Assembly (NCBI GenBank): GCA_030430155.1
Contig: JAUIFV010000034.1
Coordinates: forward strand, 1-34,677
Direction: 5' to 3'
Length of the DNA: 34,677 nt
Source of the DNA: Gammaproteobacteria bacterium
Lineage (GTDB): Bacteria > Pseudomonadota > Gammaproteobacteria > Xanthomonadales > SZUA-5
In this document: positions 6,271 through 13,995 of the stretch, piece after piece
Numbering within the stretch: position 1 is the first letter of the stretch
How the letters are laid out: each line of letters opens with the position of its first letter
Position numbers and translations under genes: made by a program
Notes under the pieces: model-generated
Databases searched by the model: none
Told to the model about the DNA's origin: nothing
What the model saw: only the letters and a program-made list of their open reading frames with translations

Positions 6271-8940
6271 TTAGTCGCCTTGGGCGCGGTGAGTCAGGGT
6301 CGTGTTGGGTCGGTCGAGACGGACAGATTCGGCAGCCACAGGCTGTGTTGCGAGGTCTGGATCCAGACGCCGCGCCAACGCCGCGGCGGCGATCGCATGT
6401 TCTTGGTTGCGGCCCTGCTTGAGTACCGGCAGCGCTTGGCGCAGCCAGCTCCTTGCGAGTTCGGGGCGCTGATCGTCTGCCGCAGCGCGGGCCAGCAGCA
6501 GCTGTGTCTGTGCGCGGGTTTGGCCGGGACGGTCAGGCTTGTCGAATCGAGCGTAGATCGCCTCGGCGCGCTGCAGGGCCGCGTAGGCCTCCGCTGGGCG
6601 TGAGTTGGCGAGCAGCGTCTCACCCAGGGTGTAGGCGATGAAGCCGATGTTCAAATGGTCGGACGGATACAGCTCGCTGGCCAGCGCCAGCGCAGCCTCC
6701 GCCTCCTTCAGCGCTGCCGCTGGCTGCGCGCGCTTGAGCAGGAAGTCGGCGTAATTGTTGTGGGCCAGACTCTGCGCGCGCCGTGCTCCTTCGGTGCCAG
6801 CGCTTTCCAACAGCGCCATGGACGCGCGGAACTCTCGATCGGCGAGGTCGAACAGTCCGGCGTCGGCGGCGATCCGGGCGTGCAGATCCAAGGCGGTCGC
6901 GTAGTCGCGATGCTGTTCACCGTAGAGCAGGCGGGTCGAGGCCAGATATCGATCGGCGAATTCCAGAGCAAGCTCGAGTTCGCCGCGGCTGCGATGCCAG
7001 CGGGCCAGGCTGTTGAGCACCCGTCGCCCGATGTAGTGGGTGTCCGGGTCGGGAATAGACTGCAGTACCTGCTCGTGGATCTTTGCGGCGCGATCGCGCT
7101 GGCCCATTCTCGACAGCTGTCCAGCAAAGGCGTCGGCAACGCGCAGATTCAGGGCGCTGTGAGCGGCGGCTAGCGGCTGCCCGTACAGGCCTTGCAGCAG
7201 ATCCAAGGTCTGCTCAGGTCGGCCTTGCGCGGCCAACAGTCGCGCCTGTATCAGCCCCAGTTCGTGTGCCAGCGGATCCCGTCGTTCGCTTGTGGCGATT
7301 GCCGCCAAGCGCTGCTGCGCCAGGGTCAATGTGCGCGCCGCCGCCTCCAGGTCGCCCAAGTCCAGCTGCGTCTCGGCCTGGACTTTGAGCATCTGGCAGG
7401 CCAGCTCGTCGGGCAGTTGATCGATCGCGCCGGCACTCTGACCGAGCACGTCCAAGGCTCCTTGCGGTTCGCCCAGGCTGCGTCTGACTTCGGCCACGGT
7501 GGTCCCGATTTCGGCTCGCAGCCGGGGCTCCATCTCGCGATCCAAAGCCAGGTCGCGGGCGGCAAACTCGAGCACGGCGCGAGCGCTGAGTTGCTTCCCT
7601 TCATGGCGTGAAGGGTCGGCACCTTCGAAGGCGCGAACCAACAGCGCGGTGGCCGACTCGGCGCGCGCTTGGGCCACTTGCGCGGTGTCGCGCTCGGCTT
7701 TCATCTGCAGCGATTGCTGCAACAACAGCAGGCTGGAAGCGGTCATCAGCAGCAGCAGCGCGGCAACCAGGGCCAAGGGCAGCCGGTGGCGGCCGCAAAA
7801 ACGTCCGATCCGATACCAGCGATGGTGCACTCGCAGCGAAATGGCTTCGCGGGCCAGGTGCGCGCGCAGGTCTGCGCAGAGCGCATCGACCGACAGATAG
7901 CGCTGATCGGCAGCCTTCTTCAGCGTATGCAGAATGATGCGATCGAGGTCCCCCTGCAGCCTTTTACGCCACGCGGCCGCCTCGCCCAGCTTCAACAGGG
8001 GCGGCGGCTGGCGGCTGGGCGGGCTGGGCACGCTGTCCAGGATGTGCCGCTCGGCTTCGCCAAAGGACAGCCCCTCCACCGCCAACGGCGGTACGTCGGT
8101 GAGCAATTCGTAGAGTAGGGTGCCGAGCGCGTAGATGTCGCAAGAGATGCCGCAGGGCTCGCCACGCAGCTGTTCGGGCGCGGCGTACTGCAGCGAAAAC
8201 GCGCGAAATTCGAATGCCGTGAGCGTGGCCTTGCTGACCCTCGCGGTTGATCGATCCAGCTGCTTGGAGATCCCAAAATCGAGTAGTCGCGGCTCGCCCT
8301 GGGCGTCAATCAAGACGTTTGCGGGCTTGATATCCCGATGCACGATCAGCTGGCGGTGGGCATAGCTCACCGCGTCGGCCACTTTGAGAAACAGCGCCAG
8401 CCGTTGCTCGATACTCAGTCCTTGCGCGCGTGCGTAGCCAGTGATGGACTGCCCTGGGATGTATTCCATCACCGCGTAGGGCATGCCATCGGGATCGGTG
8501 CCGGCGTCCAGGAAGCGGGCGATGTTGGGGTGCTGCAGGCGCGCCAAAAAGCGGCGTTCATTGAGGAAGCGGCGTTCGGCCTCGGGATCGCCGGCATCGC
8601 CATGCAGGCGCTTGATGGCGACCTGCTGTACTACCGCATTGTCGCTGCGCTCGGCCAAATAGACCTCGCCCATGCCGCCGCTGCCGAGCTTGCGCACGAT
8701 TTGGTACGCACCTATAGGCTGACCCGGGTGCCAATGGCGACTCTGCGCCCAGCTTAGCCACTGCGCCGCCGGCGCCCGCTCGAAGTCGCTGCTATCGGCC
8801 TGGAGCATCTGCGCAATCGCTGCGCGCAGCTGCGCGTCCCCGGCACAGGCCTCGTCCAACCACTCGTCGCGTTGATCGAGCGGAAGGGCCACCGCAGCCT
8901 CAAAGAGTTTGGACTGCCGCTGCCAGCGGGTTGGGGTCAT
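6271..8940 (-). CDS. Membrane Ser/Thr protein kinase with C-terminal TPRs
   Basis: An 889-residue PknB-type (Hanks) kinase. Residues about 75-360 form the kinase domain, with GSGGMGEVY (86-94), the ATP-anchoring Lys in AIKRL (110), the catalytic loop HRDIKPANVL (201-210), DFG (221-223) and YAAPEQL (252-258). All key residues are present, so it should be active. A single membrane helix follows (about 388-408), then a long Ala/Leu-rich TPR array to the C-terminus, probably periplasmic. I chose ATG 8940 over the in-frame GTG at 8961 because the predicted transcription start of the ECF-type promoter lies downstream of that GTG. The ECF sigma gene sits 69 bp upstream. Such sigma/kinase pairs are common in Xanthomonadales and are thought to form phosphorylation-controlled regulons. 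Confidence 0.92.
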   Translation of the reverse strand: MTPTRWQRQSKLFEAAVALPLDQRDEWLDEACAGDAQLRAAIAQMLQADSSDFERAPAAQWLSWAQSRHWHPGQPIGAYQIVRKLGSGGMGEVYLAERSDNAVVQQVAIKRLHGDAGDPEAERRFLNERRFLARLQHPNIARFLDAGTDPDGMPYAVMEYIPGQSITGYARAQGLSIEQRLALFLKVADAVSYAHRQLIVHRDIKPANVLIDAQGEPRLLDFGISKQLDRSTARVSKATLTAFEFRAFSLQYAAPEQLRGEPCGISCDIYALGTLLYELLTDVPPLAVEGLSFGEAERHILDSVPSPPSRQPPPLLKLGEAAAWRKRLQGDLDRIILHTLKKAADQRYLSVDALCADLRAHLAREAISLRVHHRWYRIGRFCGRHRLPLALVAALLLLMTASSLLLLQQSLQMKAERDTAQVAQARAESATALLVRAFEGADPSRHEGKQLSARAVLEFAARDLALDREMEPRLRAEIGTTVAEVRRSLGEPQGALDVLGQSAGAIDQLPDELACQMLKVQAETQLDLGDLEAAARTLTLAQQRLAAIATSERRDPLAHELGLIQARLLAAQGRPEQTLDLLQGLYGQPLAAAHSALNLRVADAFAGQLSRMGQRDRAAKIHEQVLQSIPDPDTHYIGRRVLNSLARWHRSRGELELALEFADRYLASTRLLYGEQHRDYATALDLHARIAADAGLFDLADREFRASMALLESAGTEGARRAQSLAHNNYADFLLKRAQPAAALKEAEAALALASELYPSDHLNIGFIAYTLGETLLANSRPAEAYAALQRAEAIYARFDKPDRPGQTRAQTQLLLARAAADDQRPELARSWLRQALPVLKQGRNQEHAIAAAALARRLDPDLATQPVAAESVRLDRPNTTLTHRAQGD

Positions 8941-8962
8941 GGGAGGGTTATTCACACACAAA

Positions 8963-8991
8963 GACTCGTAAACGGTCGAAAAACACTGTCA
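8963..8991 (-). promoter_or_regulatory. ECF-type promoter of the kinase gene
   Basis: On the minus strand, TGACAG (8986-8991) and CGAGTC (8963-8968) are separated by 17 bases and sit just before the kinase start. The same hexamers with the same spacing, and matching spacer bases (GTTTT, CG, GTTT), occur before the acyltransferase gene at 9730-9758. A spacer match of that kind is unlikely by chance and fits one ECF sigma factor reading both. Predicted transcription start is near 8956. Confidence 0.75.
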
Positions 8992-9009
8992 CCCAGCGGT
9001 CAGCCGTGT

Positions 9010-9597
9010 TCAGGAGGGTCGCTGGGCCGCGCTGTCGGCCTGAGTCATTTGTGCTTCCAGCCAAGCCCGCACGGTTCGCCACTGGCGCGCGACGGTGGAT
9101 TCGGAGACCTTGCTGCTGGTGGCGATCTCGGCGACTGACAGTCCGGCGAAATAGCGCTGTTCGACCAGCTTGGCGCCCTCCGGATCGAATCGCTCCAGCT
9201 CACATAGCAGGCTCTCCAGGCGCAGCCACTCGTGCTGCTGTTCCTCGGCCGGGCAGTCGGCGTCGTCCAATTCATGTAGCGGCAGAGGGGTCTGATCACC
9301 GCCACGCTTCTGCGCCTGTCGCTCGCGTAGGTAGTCGACCACGACCCGACGCACCAGGCGTCCAGCGATGGCGAAGAAGTGTTCGCGACTCTGCCAGTCG
9401 ACGCGGCGTTGCTCGGCCAGCTTCAGATAGGCCTCGTGGGCCAGCTCGGTGGCCTGCATCGTGTAGGCGCGTTTGTTGCCCAGATGTCGGCGTACCAGGG
9501 CGCGCAGCAACGGGTAGGTCTGCTCCAGGATCTGGCCCTCCACCGACGAATCGCCGCCACGCCAGCGACCGAGTAGTCCGGTCAGATCTGCGCTCAT
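9010..9597 (-). CDS. ECF-family RNA polymerase sigma factor (TIGR02999 type)
   Basis: A 195-residue sigma factor of the kinase-associated ECF group annotated as TIGR02999 / Sigma70_ECF. Region 2 is in the N-terminal half (YPLLRALVRRHLG, then MQATELAHEAYLKLAEQ and REHFFAIAGRLVRRVVVDYLRER). Region 4 has the helix-turn-helix SVAEIATSSKVSESTVARQWRTVRAWL. Length and motifs are typical. The ATG at 9597 follows a GGAG. No anti-sigma gene is present; the adjacent membrane kinase is the likely partner. A 17-bp perfect palindrome in its leader (9643-9659) may be an operator. It is the best candidate to read the two TGACAG/CGAGTC promoters in this region. Confidence 0.93.
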   Translation of the reverse strand: MSADLTGLLGRWRGGDSSVEGQILEQTYPLLRALVRRHLGNKRAYTMQATELAHEAYLKLAEQRRVDWQSREHFFAIAGRLVRRVVVDYLRERQAQKRGGDQTPLPLHELDDADCPAEEQQHEWLRLESLLCELERFDPEGAKLVEQRYFAGLSVAEIATSSKVSESTVARQWRTVRAWLEAQMTQADSAAQRPS

Positions 9598-9642
9598 GAT
9601 TGCTCCAAGAGGGAAAAGAGTTGCCGAGGGGCTCGGCGGGGG

Positions 9643-9659
9643 TAACGCCTATGGCGTTA
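9643..9659. promoter_or_regulatory. Palindrome upstream of the sigma-factor gene
   Basis: TAACGCC (9643-9649) and GGCGTTA (9653-9659) form a perfect 7-bp inverted repeat around TAT. It lies about 46 bp upstream of the sigma-factor ATG in the divergent intergenic region. It could be a regulator site or an RNA hairpin in the sigma leader; there is no T-tract, so a terminator is unlikely. Confidence 0.45.
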
Positions 9660-9729
9660 TGAGTAACCGAGCGCGCGAATTGTAACGGAATGCACGCATG
9701 GCTGCTTCGATTGTGCTGCGGCATCCCCG

Positions 9730-9758
9730 TGACAGGGTTTTCCGGCGTTTTGCGAGTC
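9730..9758 (+). promoter_or_regulatory. ECF-type promoter of the peptide cassette
   Basis: TGACAG (9730-9735), a 17-base spacer, then CGAGTC (9753-9758). This is the same architecture as the kinase promoter at 8963-8991 on the other strand, with additional identical spacer bases. Predicted start of transcription is near 9765, giving a leader of about 66 nt before the acyltransferase ATG at 9831. Confidence 0.75.
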
Positions 9759-9830
9759 CTTGATCTGAGGGGGCAAACAGGTGGCCACAGCGTCACCGAC
9801 CCGGGCTCCCAACCGCGTAGAGGAGAGGTC

Positions 9831-11060
9831 ATGAGCACAGCGATAGACGCGCAGACGGCATCGGCAGCCGAACAAGCGGGCGCCCCCGGAGTCGCTCAAC
9901 CCGGCGAATTCATGCACTACTACACCAACCTGCTCACCCTGTTCGGGGATCGCCAGCCCTGTGCTCGCATCGAGCAGATGGCCAAGGCGGCGCAGGTCAA
10001 TCGCAGCGACGCTATGCTCGGCTTCTCGGCGCGACTGGCCGAACTCGCCGAGGACTTCGCTGCGCAGCGCCAGCGCACCGGCGAGCGCGCCAATACCCAG
10101 GCCAATCCGCTACTACACGGCTGGGAGCGATCGCCGCTGCCAGGCCTGGTTGAGACCCACGGCGGCGTCCTGGTGGCGATGTTCCACTATGCCGGCCATC
10201 GCCACGTGTTCGCTGATTTGGCCAGCATGAATCTCGACTTCATCGCGCCCGTCGCCAAACAGGCCTATTTCGAATGCAGCGAGCTTGCCACCGTCGCGCC
10301 GCTGGGCTTCGAGCAGGCCATGCGGCTGATCGAAGTCGAGGACCCCCGGGTCGGACGCAAACTGCTTAGCGGGCTCCGTCAGGGCCGGATTGGCTTGCTC
10401 TATGCCGACGGCAACATGGGTCCGGACGGTCATCTGGTGGACGAAGGCGGGGTGACGGTCGATTTCCTCGGCAAGTCGATACGGGTCAAAGCCGGCGTCG
10501 CCCGGCTGTCGATCAGCCTGGGTCTGCCGATCGTGCCGCTGATCATCCGCGAAGGGGCAGATGGCGATGGCCTGGATTTCGGGCCGACGCTGCTGCCGCC
10601 CGACAAGGCCACGCTCAACGATGTGAGCGAGGAAACCCGTGCGCAGCAGCGAATCATGCAGTCGCTGTATCAGCAGCTGGCGCAGGCGGTAGAGAGCCGA
10701 CCCGAGCGCTGGGAGTTTGCCTTCTGCTTTCATCGTTGGCTGGACCAGAACTCAGCCGAGGTGACCGAGTCGACGCCGCGCCTGCCGGTTTCCGAAGATC
10801 AGCCGCTGCGCCTGAACCCGCAGCGGGTCACCCAAATGCAGCGCGCCGATGGCGTGTATTGGATCCACGTCGGGCGCCAACGCGCCTATCGGCTGCCGAC
10901 CTGGGCGGCCGGTCTCTATCAGCGTGTAGACGGTACCCGATCGCAGTCCGGACTGGTTGCCGATCTGCATCGCGCGGGGGCCGATCCGGCGCAGGCCCGG
11001 CGTCTGATAGGCGGATTGCTGGACCTGCAACTGATTGATGGCCGCGCGGCTGTCGCTTGA
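9831..11060 (+). CDS. LpxL-type acyltransferase fused to a PqqD-like domain
   Basis: A 409-residue protein with two parts. Residues about 100-305 resemble the LpxL/HtrB lysophospholipid acyltransferase family: a His-rich putative active site HYAGHRHVFAD (119-129), the VTVDFLGKSIRVKAGVARLSISLGLPIVPLIIR block (208-240), and PERWEFAFCFHRW (291-303), which parallels the family's PEQYxWxHRR ending. The HX4D/E catalytic spacing is not clean: HVFAD is HX3D and HRHVFAD is HX5D. Residues about 330-405 resemble PqqD, the RiPP leader-binding fold (YRLPTWAAGLYQRVDGTRS, then ARRLIGGLLDLQLID). The start is ATG 9831 after AGGAGAGG; the longer frame upstream spans the promoter. It precedes a Cys/Gly-rich peptide gene by 91 bp. 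Likely role, inferred: acyl transfer to that peptide. Confidence 0.8.
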   Translation: MSTAIDAQTASAAEQAGAPGVAQPGEFMHYYTNLLTLFGDRQPCARIEQMAKAAQVNRSDAMLGFSARLAELAEDFAAQRQRTGERANTQANPLLHGWERSPLPGLVETHGGVLVAMFHYAGHRHVFADLASMNLDFIAPVAKQAYFECSELATVAPLGFEQAMRLIEVEDPRVGRKLLSGLRQGRIGLLYADGNMGPDGHLVDEGGVTVDFLGKSIRVKAGVARLSISLGLPIVPLIIREGADGDGLDFGPTLLPPDKATLNDVSEETRAQQRIMQSLYQQLAQAVESRPERWEFAFCFHRWLDQNSAEVTESTPRLPVSEDQPLRLNPQRVTQMQRADGVYWIHVGRQRAYRLPTWAAGLYQRVDGTRSQSGLVADLHRAGADPAQARRLIGGLLDLQLIDGRAAVA

Positions 11061-11099
11061 TTCAGATCGGTGGGCGGCGTCCGTCGCGCATTGACTACC

Positions 11100-11115
11100 A
11101 TCCCGTTGTCGGGAT
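11100..11115 (+). other. Short hairpin upstream of the peptide gene
   Basis: ATCCCG (11100-11105) and CGGGAT (11110-11115) form a perfect 6-bp stem with a four-base loop, between the acyltransferase stop and the peptide's ribosome binding site. It may stabilise or process the peptide mRNA. There is no T-tract, so it is not an obvious terminator. Confidence 0.35.
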
Positions 11116-11151
11116 CAACCGGGGCACGTGCCTCATTCAAGGAGCTAGACC

Positions 11152-11313
<162 letters not shown>

Positions 11314-11361
11314 TCGCCTTCCGACGCTGATTGATCCCTGCTGATCGATCAGACGGACGAC

Positions 11362-11397
11362 AGCGGCGGGCGACCTCGGGTTCGCCCGCCGCTCTTT
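11362..11397 (+). terminator. Rho-independent terminator after the peptide gene
   Basis: A perfect 12-bp GC-rich stem, AGCGGCGGGCGA (11362-11373) with its complement at 11382-11393, has an 8-base loop and is followed by CTTT. The T-tract is short, so read-through to the protease gene is likely. This would give more peptide mRNA than protease mRNA. Confidence 0.75.
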
Positions 11398-11579
11398 AGC
11401 CCGTGGTTTCATGAGTATTCGTTGCGAGGGCGTCGGAGAGCCGAAGTGGTGCGGTCCGCTTCACTGGAGGTCGATGAAGGCGTACTTGCACAGTACGTCG
11501 AACCGATAGGAGGGAGCAGACCGCGCCACAGCGCCTCTCCGGCGGCCGCAGTAGAAGACTTGTGAAATATGCGGGTTAG
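11397..11579. repeat. Palindromic repeat element, copy B
   Basis: A 183-bp relative of the element at 252-435. It has TTTCATGAG and GGAGAGCC in the left arm, CTCTCCGGCGG and TGAAATATGCGGG in the right arm, and the same inner hairpin CGTACT (11481-11486) / AGTACG (11492-11497). The arms are more diverged from each other than in copy A. It lies directly after the terminator and separates the peptide gene from the protease gene. Confidence 0.82.
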
Positions 11580-11639
11580 GCGCCAAAACTACAGTCGTAT
11601 CCGTCAATGGCCAGCTGATTGGCGGTGGAGGTCGCAAGC

Positions 11640-12923
11640 TTGAAACTCCCCTCGCCGGAACACAGCCCGCGCTATCAACTCAACCCGCGGCTGGTCGTCA
11701 CGCCGTTCGATGAATCATCGCTAGCGCAGCGCTGGCTGTACGAGCTGGCAGATCCGGCCGGGCGGATGCAGAGATTGGTGCTGCCCGAGCGGTTGCATCG
11801 GCTGCTGCAGCGCTTTACGGCGGCTGATGGAATGACCATCGAAGGCGCATTGGCAGAGGTTGAGGACCTGAGCGCCGAGGATTTGCAACCACTGCAAGAA
11901 CTGCTGCAACAGCAGTGCCTGCCCACGGCGCTGCTGATTCCGTTCGGCAGTGGTCAAAACGGACCGGTGAGTGCGCCGATTCAGGCCGCTCGACCGCACT
12001 ACATGAGCATGATGATCGAACTGCTGCGACCAGCGCTGGTGAACGTGCTGGCCCGCCCGCTGCGGCTGCTCTTCGCGCCACAGGCGATGGCGCTGGGCCT
12101 GATCCTGATTGGCTTGGCCTTCGGCGGATTGCTGTACAGCCTGAGCAGTCAGGGCAACTTTGGGCAGTTGCGTTCGGCCGACCTGCTGCTGATGGTTAGC
12201 TTGGGTGCGGTCGGCGTCATGCTGCACGAACTGGGTCACGCGGCGGCCGCGCATCGGGCCGGGGCGCGCAACGTCGGTATAGGCGTTGGTTGGTACGTAT
12301 GTTTTCCAGTGGCCTATGCCGATCTATCCGAAACCTGGCGCTACAGTCGCAGGCAGCGGGCCCTGATCGACGTAGCCGGCGTCTACATGCAGGGACTGTG
12401 GGTGTGCGTGTTGATGTGCGTATACCGTCAAACCGAGCATCCGGCATGGCTGCTTGCGGCATTCTCCAGCGTTGCGTCCATGCTCTGGAACTTGAACCCC
12501 TTTCTGCGTATGGACGGCTACTGGTTGGCCAGCGATCTGCTAGGGATTGCCAACCTACGGAGCTCGGCCACAAACGCTTTGGGTCGGCTGTGGGATGGCG
12601 TCAAGGGTCGGCCTTTGCGCGCGGCAGCCAGGCACCTGAGTGACCGCATGGCCGCCGTGCTGTTGCTCTACGCGCTGGTCTCGGCGTTGTTCCTGATTTG
12701 GTTGGTGACTGCGGCGGCGCTGCATTTTGGCGAAGCAGCGCTGCATCTACTGCCCGACTATGTGGCGCGACTATGGAACACCCGCTGGGCGGCGCTGAGC
12801 TGGGCTGATGCGATCGTCATCGTCGGCGGTTTCATCTGGCAACTGCTGCTGTTCATGGTGCTGGGCCGCTACCTGCAGCTGACTGCGCGCAGTTGGTTGC
12901 CCGCAATCCGCTTGCTGCGATGA
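11640..12923 (+). CDS. M50-family membrane zinc metalloprotease
   Basis: A 427-residue polytopic membrane protein of peptidase family M50 (site-2-protease type). The zinc motif HELGH (196-200) lies in a hydrophobic helix, and the third-ligand motif LNPFLRMDGYW (285-295, Asp292) is present, so it should be catalytic. At least six further hydrophobic segments are visible. Residues about 15-95 are soluble and read like a PqqD-type winged helix (RLVLPERLHRLLQRFTAADG, then LSAEDLQPLQELLQQQCL). I chose TTG 11640 because GGAGG lies 8 nt upstream; an in-frame TTG at 11619 has no such site. M50 enzymes of this layout occur in RiPP clusters as leader peptidases or exporters. Inferred role: maturation or release of the Cys/Gly peptide. 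Confidence 0.85.
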   Translation: MKLPSPEHSPRYQLNPRLVVTPFDESSLAQRWLYELADPAGRMQRLVLPERLHRLLQRFTAADGMTIEGALAEVEDLSAEDLQPLQELLQQQCLPTALLIPFGSGQNGPVSAPIQAARPHYMSMMIELLRPALVNVLARPLRLLFAPQAMALGLILIGLAFGGLLYSLSSQGNFGQLRSADLLLMVSLGAVGVMLHELGHAAAAHRAGARNVGIGVGWYVCFPVAYADLSETWRYSRRQRALIDVAGVYMQGLWVCVLMCVYRQTEHPAWLLAAFSSVASMLWNLNPFLRMDGYWLASDLLGIANLRSSATNALGRLWDGVKGRPLRAAARHLSDRMAAVLLLYALVSALFLIWLVTAAALHFGEAALHLLPDYVARLWNTRWAALSWADAIVIVGGFIWQLLLFMVLGRYLQLTARSWLPAIRLLR

Positions 12924-13375
12924 AGCAACAACCCGAGCCGTTGTGCCTGTGTAGACCGCGCTAGGCATCGTTGCTGGGCGCCTTTAGGACTGGGAACTCG
13001 CTGCGCTGAAACAACTTCAGATCGCCGAGGCCATTGAGCGCTGTGCCGACTCGCTGAAGCTGGGCGTCGCAGTTCGATTGCGTGATTGTCGGTTTTCGGG
13101 CTAACTCCGTGCCGCAGGGCTGTCAGAGCAGTCGCCGCAGGTGCTTGCGGGTCATCCGCTCCGTCAGCAGTCTTTGCACAGACCGCTGCGTGCGATCCTG
13201 TGCACGTCCTGGTCCTCGCTGATGGCGCCGGCCTGATCAGCCACGAAAAGCCTGGCGGGCTGTTTCTGCACACGCTCAACACCGCAGCAGGCTTGCAGCG
13301 AAAGCTCTCGACGCTTGCAGGCGACGTGGGCTGTGGAGTACACGATGATCGCCGGGCTGCCAAATAGGAATCGAC
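12924..13375. other. Gene-less stretch with the third 38-bp motif
   Basis: No supported gene in 452 bp. The plus-strand frame through 13086-13367 has no ribosome binding site and starts inside the 38-bp motif (13073-13110). It contains LVLADGAGL but no family I recognise. I treat it as non-coding or decayed. Confidence 0.5.
13073..13110 (+). repeat. 38-bp dispersed motif, copy 3
   Basis: Reads TTCGATTGCGTG, then ATTGTCGGTTTTCG, then GGCTAACTCCGT. Gap-free alignment with the copies at 1756 and 3343. As at copy 1, it precedes a relatively AT-rich hypothetical gene after an intergenic gap. Confidence 0.6.
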
Positions 13376-13933
13376 ATGCGCGAGATTAAGACGAAGTTAC
13401 TGATTTTGCTGGCATTTCTGGCCCTCTCCGGCTGCGAGTCGCAGAAGTCAGAGCGGCAGGTTGATTTCGCCACTACCTATGGTTCCTTGGAATTCAGTTT
13501 TCCTGGTGGCTGGTATATGAACACCGAGGATCATCCGTATGATCTCCAGGCCTTTTCGCCACGAAAGGAGATGAATAGTGGCTTTTTCGTATATCTGGCT
13601 GAGGATCTGTCGGAAGACGCGACTCCGGATGATATTTTTGAAGCTCAGATTCAAGACCTGATTTCCAAAAGAAGAAACACCAAAGTGGCTGAAGGCCTGA
13701 GAGAGTACCAAGGAGAGAACACGCAGCTTAAGACGGTTGTTTATTCGGGAGATTTGGATCTGTCCAAATATCTTTACGTGTTTACCCTCATTGAGTTCAA
13801 GGACGTCAAAGACAGATTCGCTGTGGCGATTCAGGTCTCATTTCCTTCGTCGTGGGACGACCAGAAGCTGATACTGGAATCGATAGTAAAGTCCGGGCGG
13901 GTTGTGCAAAGTGCTGATATCCGCCAGCGCTGA
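13376..13933 (+). CDS. Predicted lipoprotein, PsbP/DcrB-like fold
   Basis: A 185-residue protein with a lipoprotein signal (KTKLLILLAFLALSGCES; lipobox LSGC, Cys20), so probably anchored to the inner or outer membrane facing the periplasm. The mature part (TYGSLEFSFPGGWYMN, PRKEMNSGFFVYLAEDL, LKTVVYSGDL, DRFAVAIQVSFPSSWDDQKLILESIVKS) has the strand order of DcrB/PsbP-like domains, a structural guess only. It is AT-richer than its surroundings and is followed after 62 bp by another such gene. Function unknown. Confidence 0.65.
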   Translation: MREIKTKLLILLAFLALSGCESQKSERQVDFATTYGSLEFSFPGGWYMNTEDHPYDLQAFSPRKEMNSGFFVYLAEDLSEDATPDDIFEAQIQDLISKRRNTKVAEGLREYQGENTQLKTVVYSGDLDLSKYLYVFTLIEFKDVKDRFAVAIQVSFPSSWDDQKLILESIVKSGRVVQSADIRQR

Positions 13934-13995
13934 CTTGTTACTAAGGGACTATCGTGATAGAGCGCGACCTTTGGTATTAATATTGGGGTTTCCAA

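Noticed and set aside
13086-13367. Plus-strand 93-residue frame after the M50 gene
   Set aside because: No ribosome binding site, starts inside the 38-bp motif, no recognised family; listed as non-coding.
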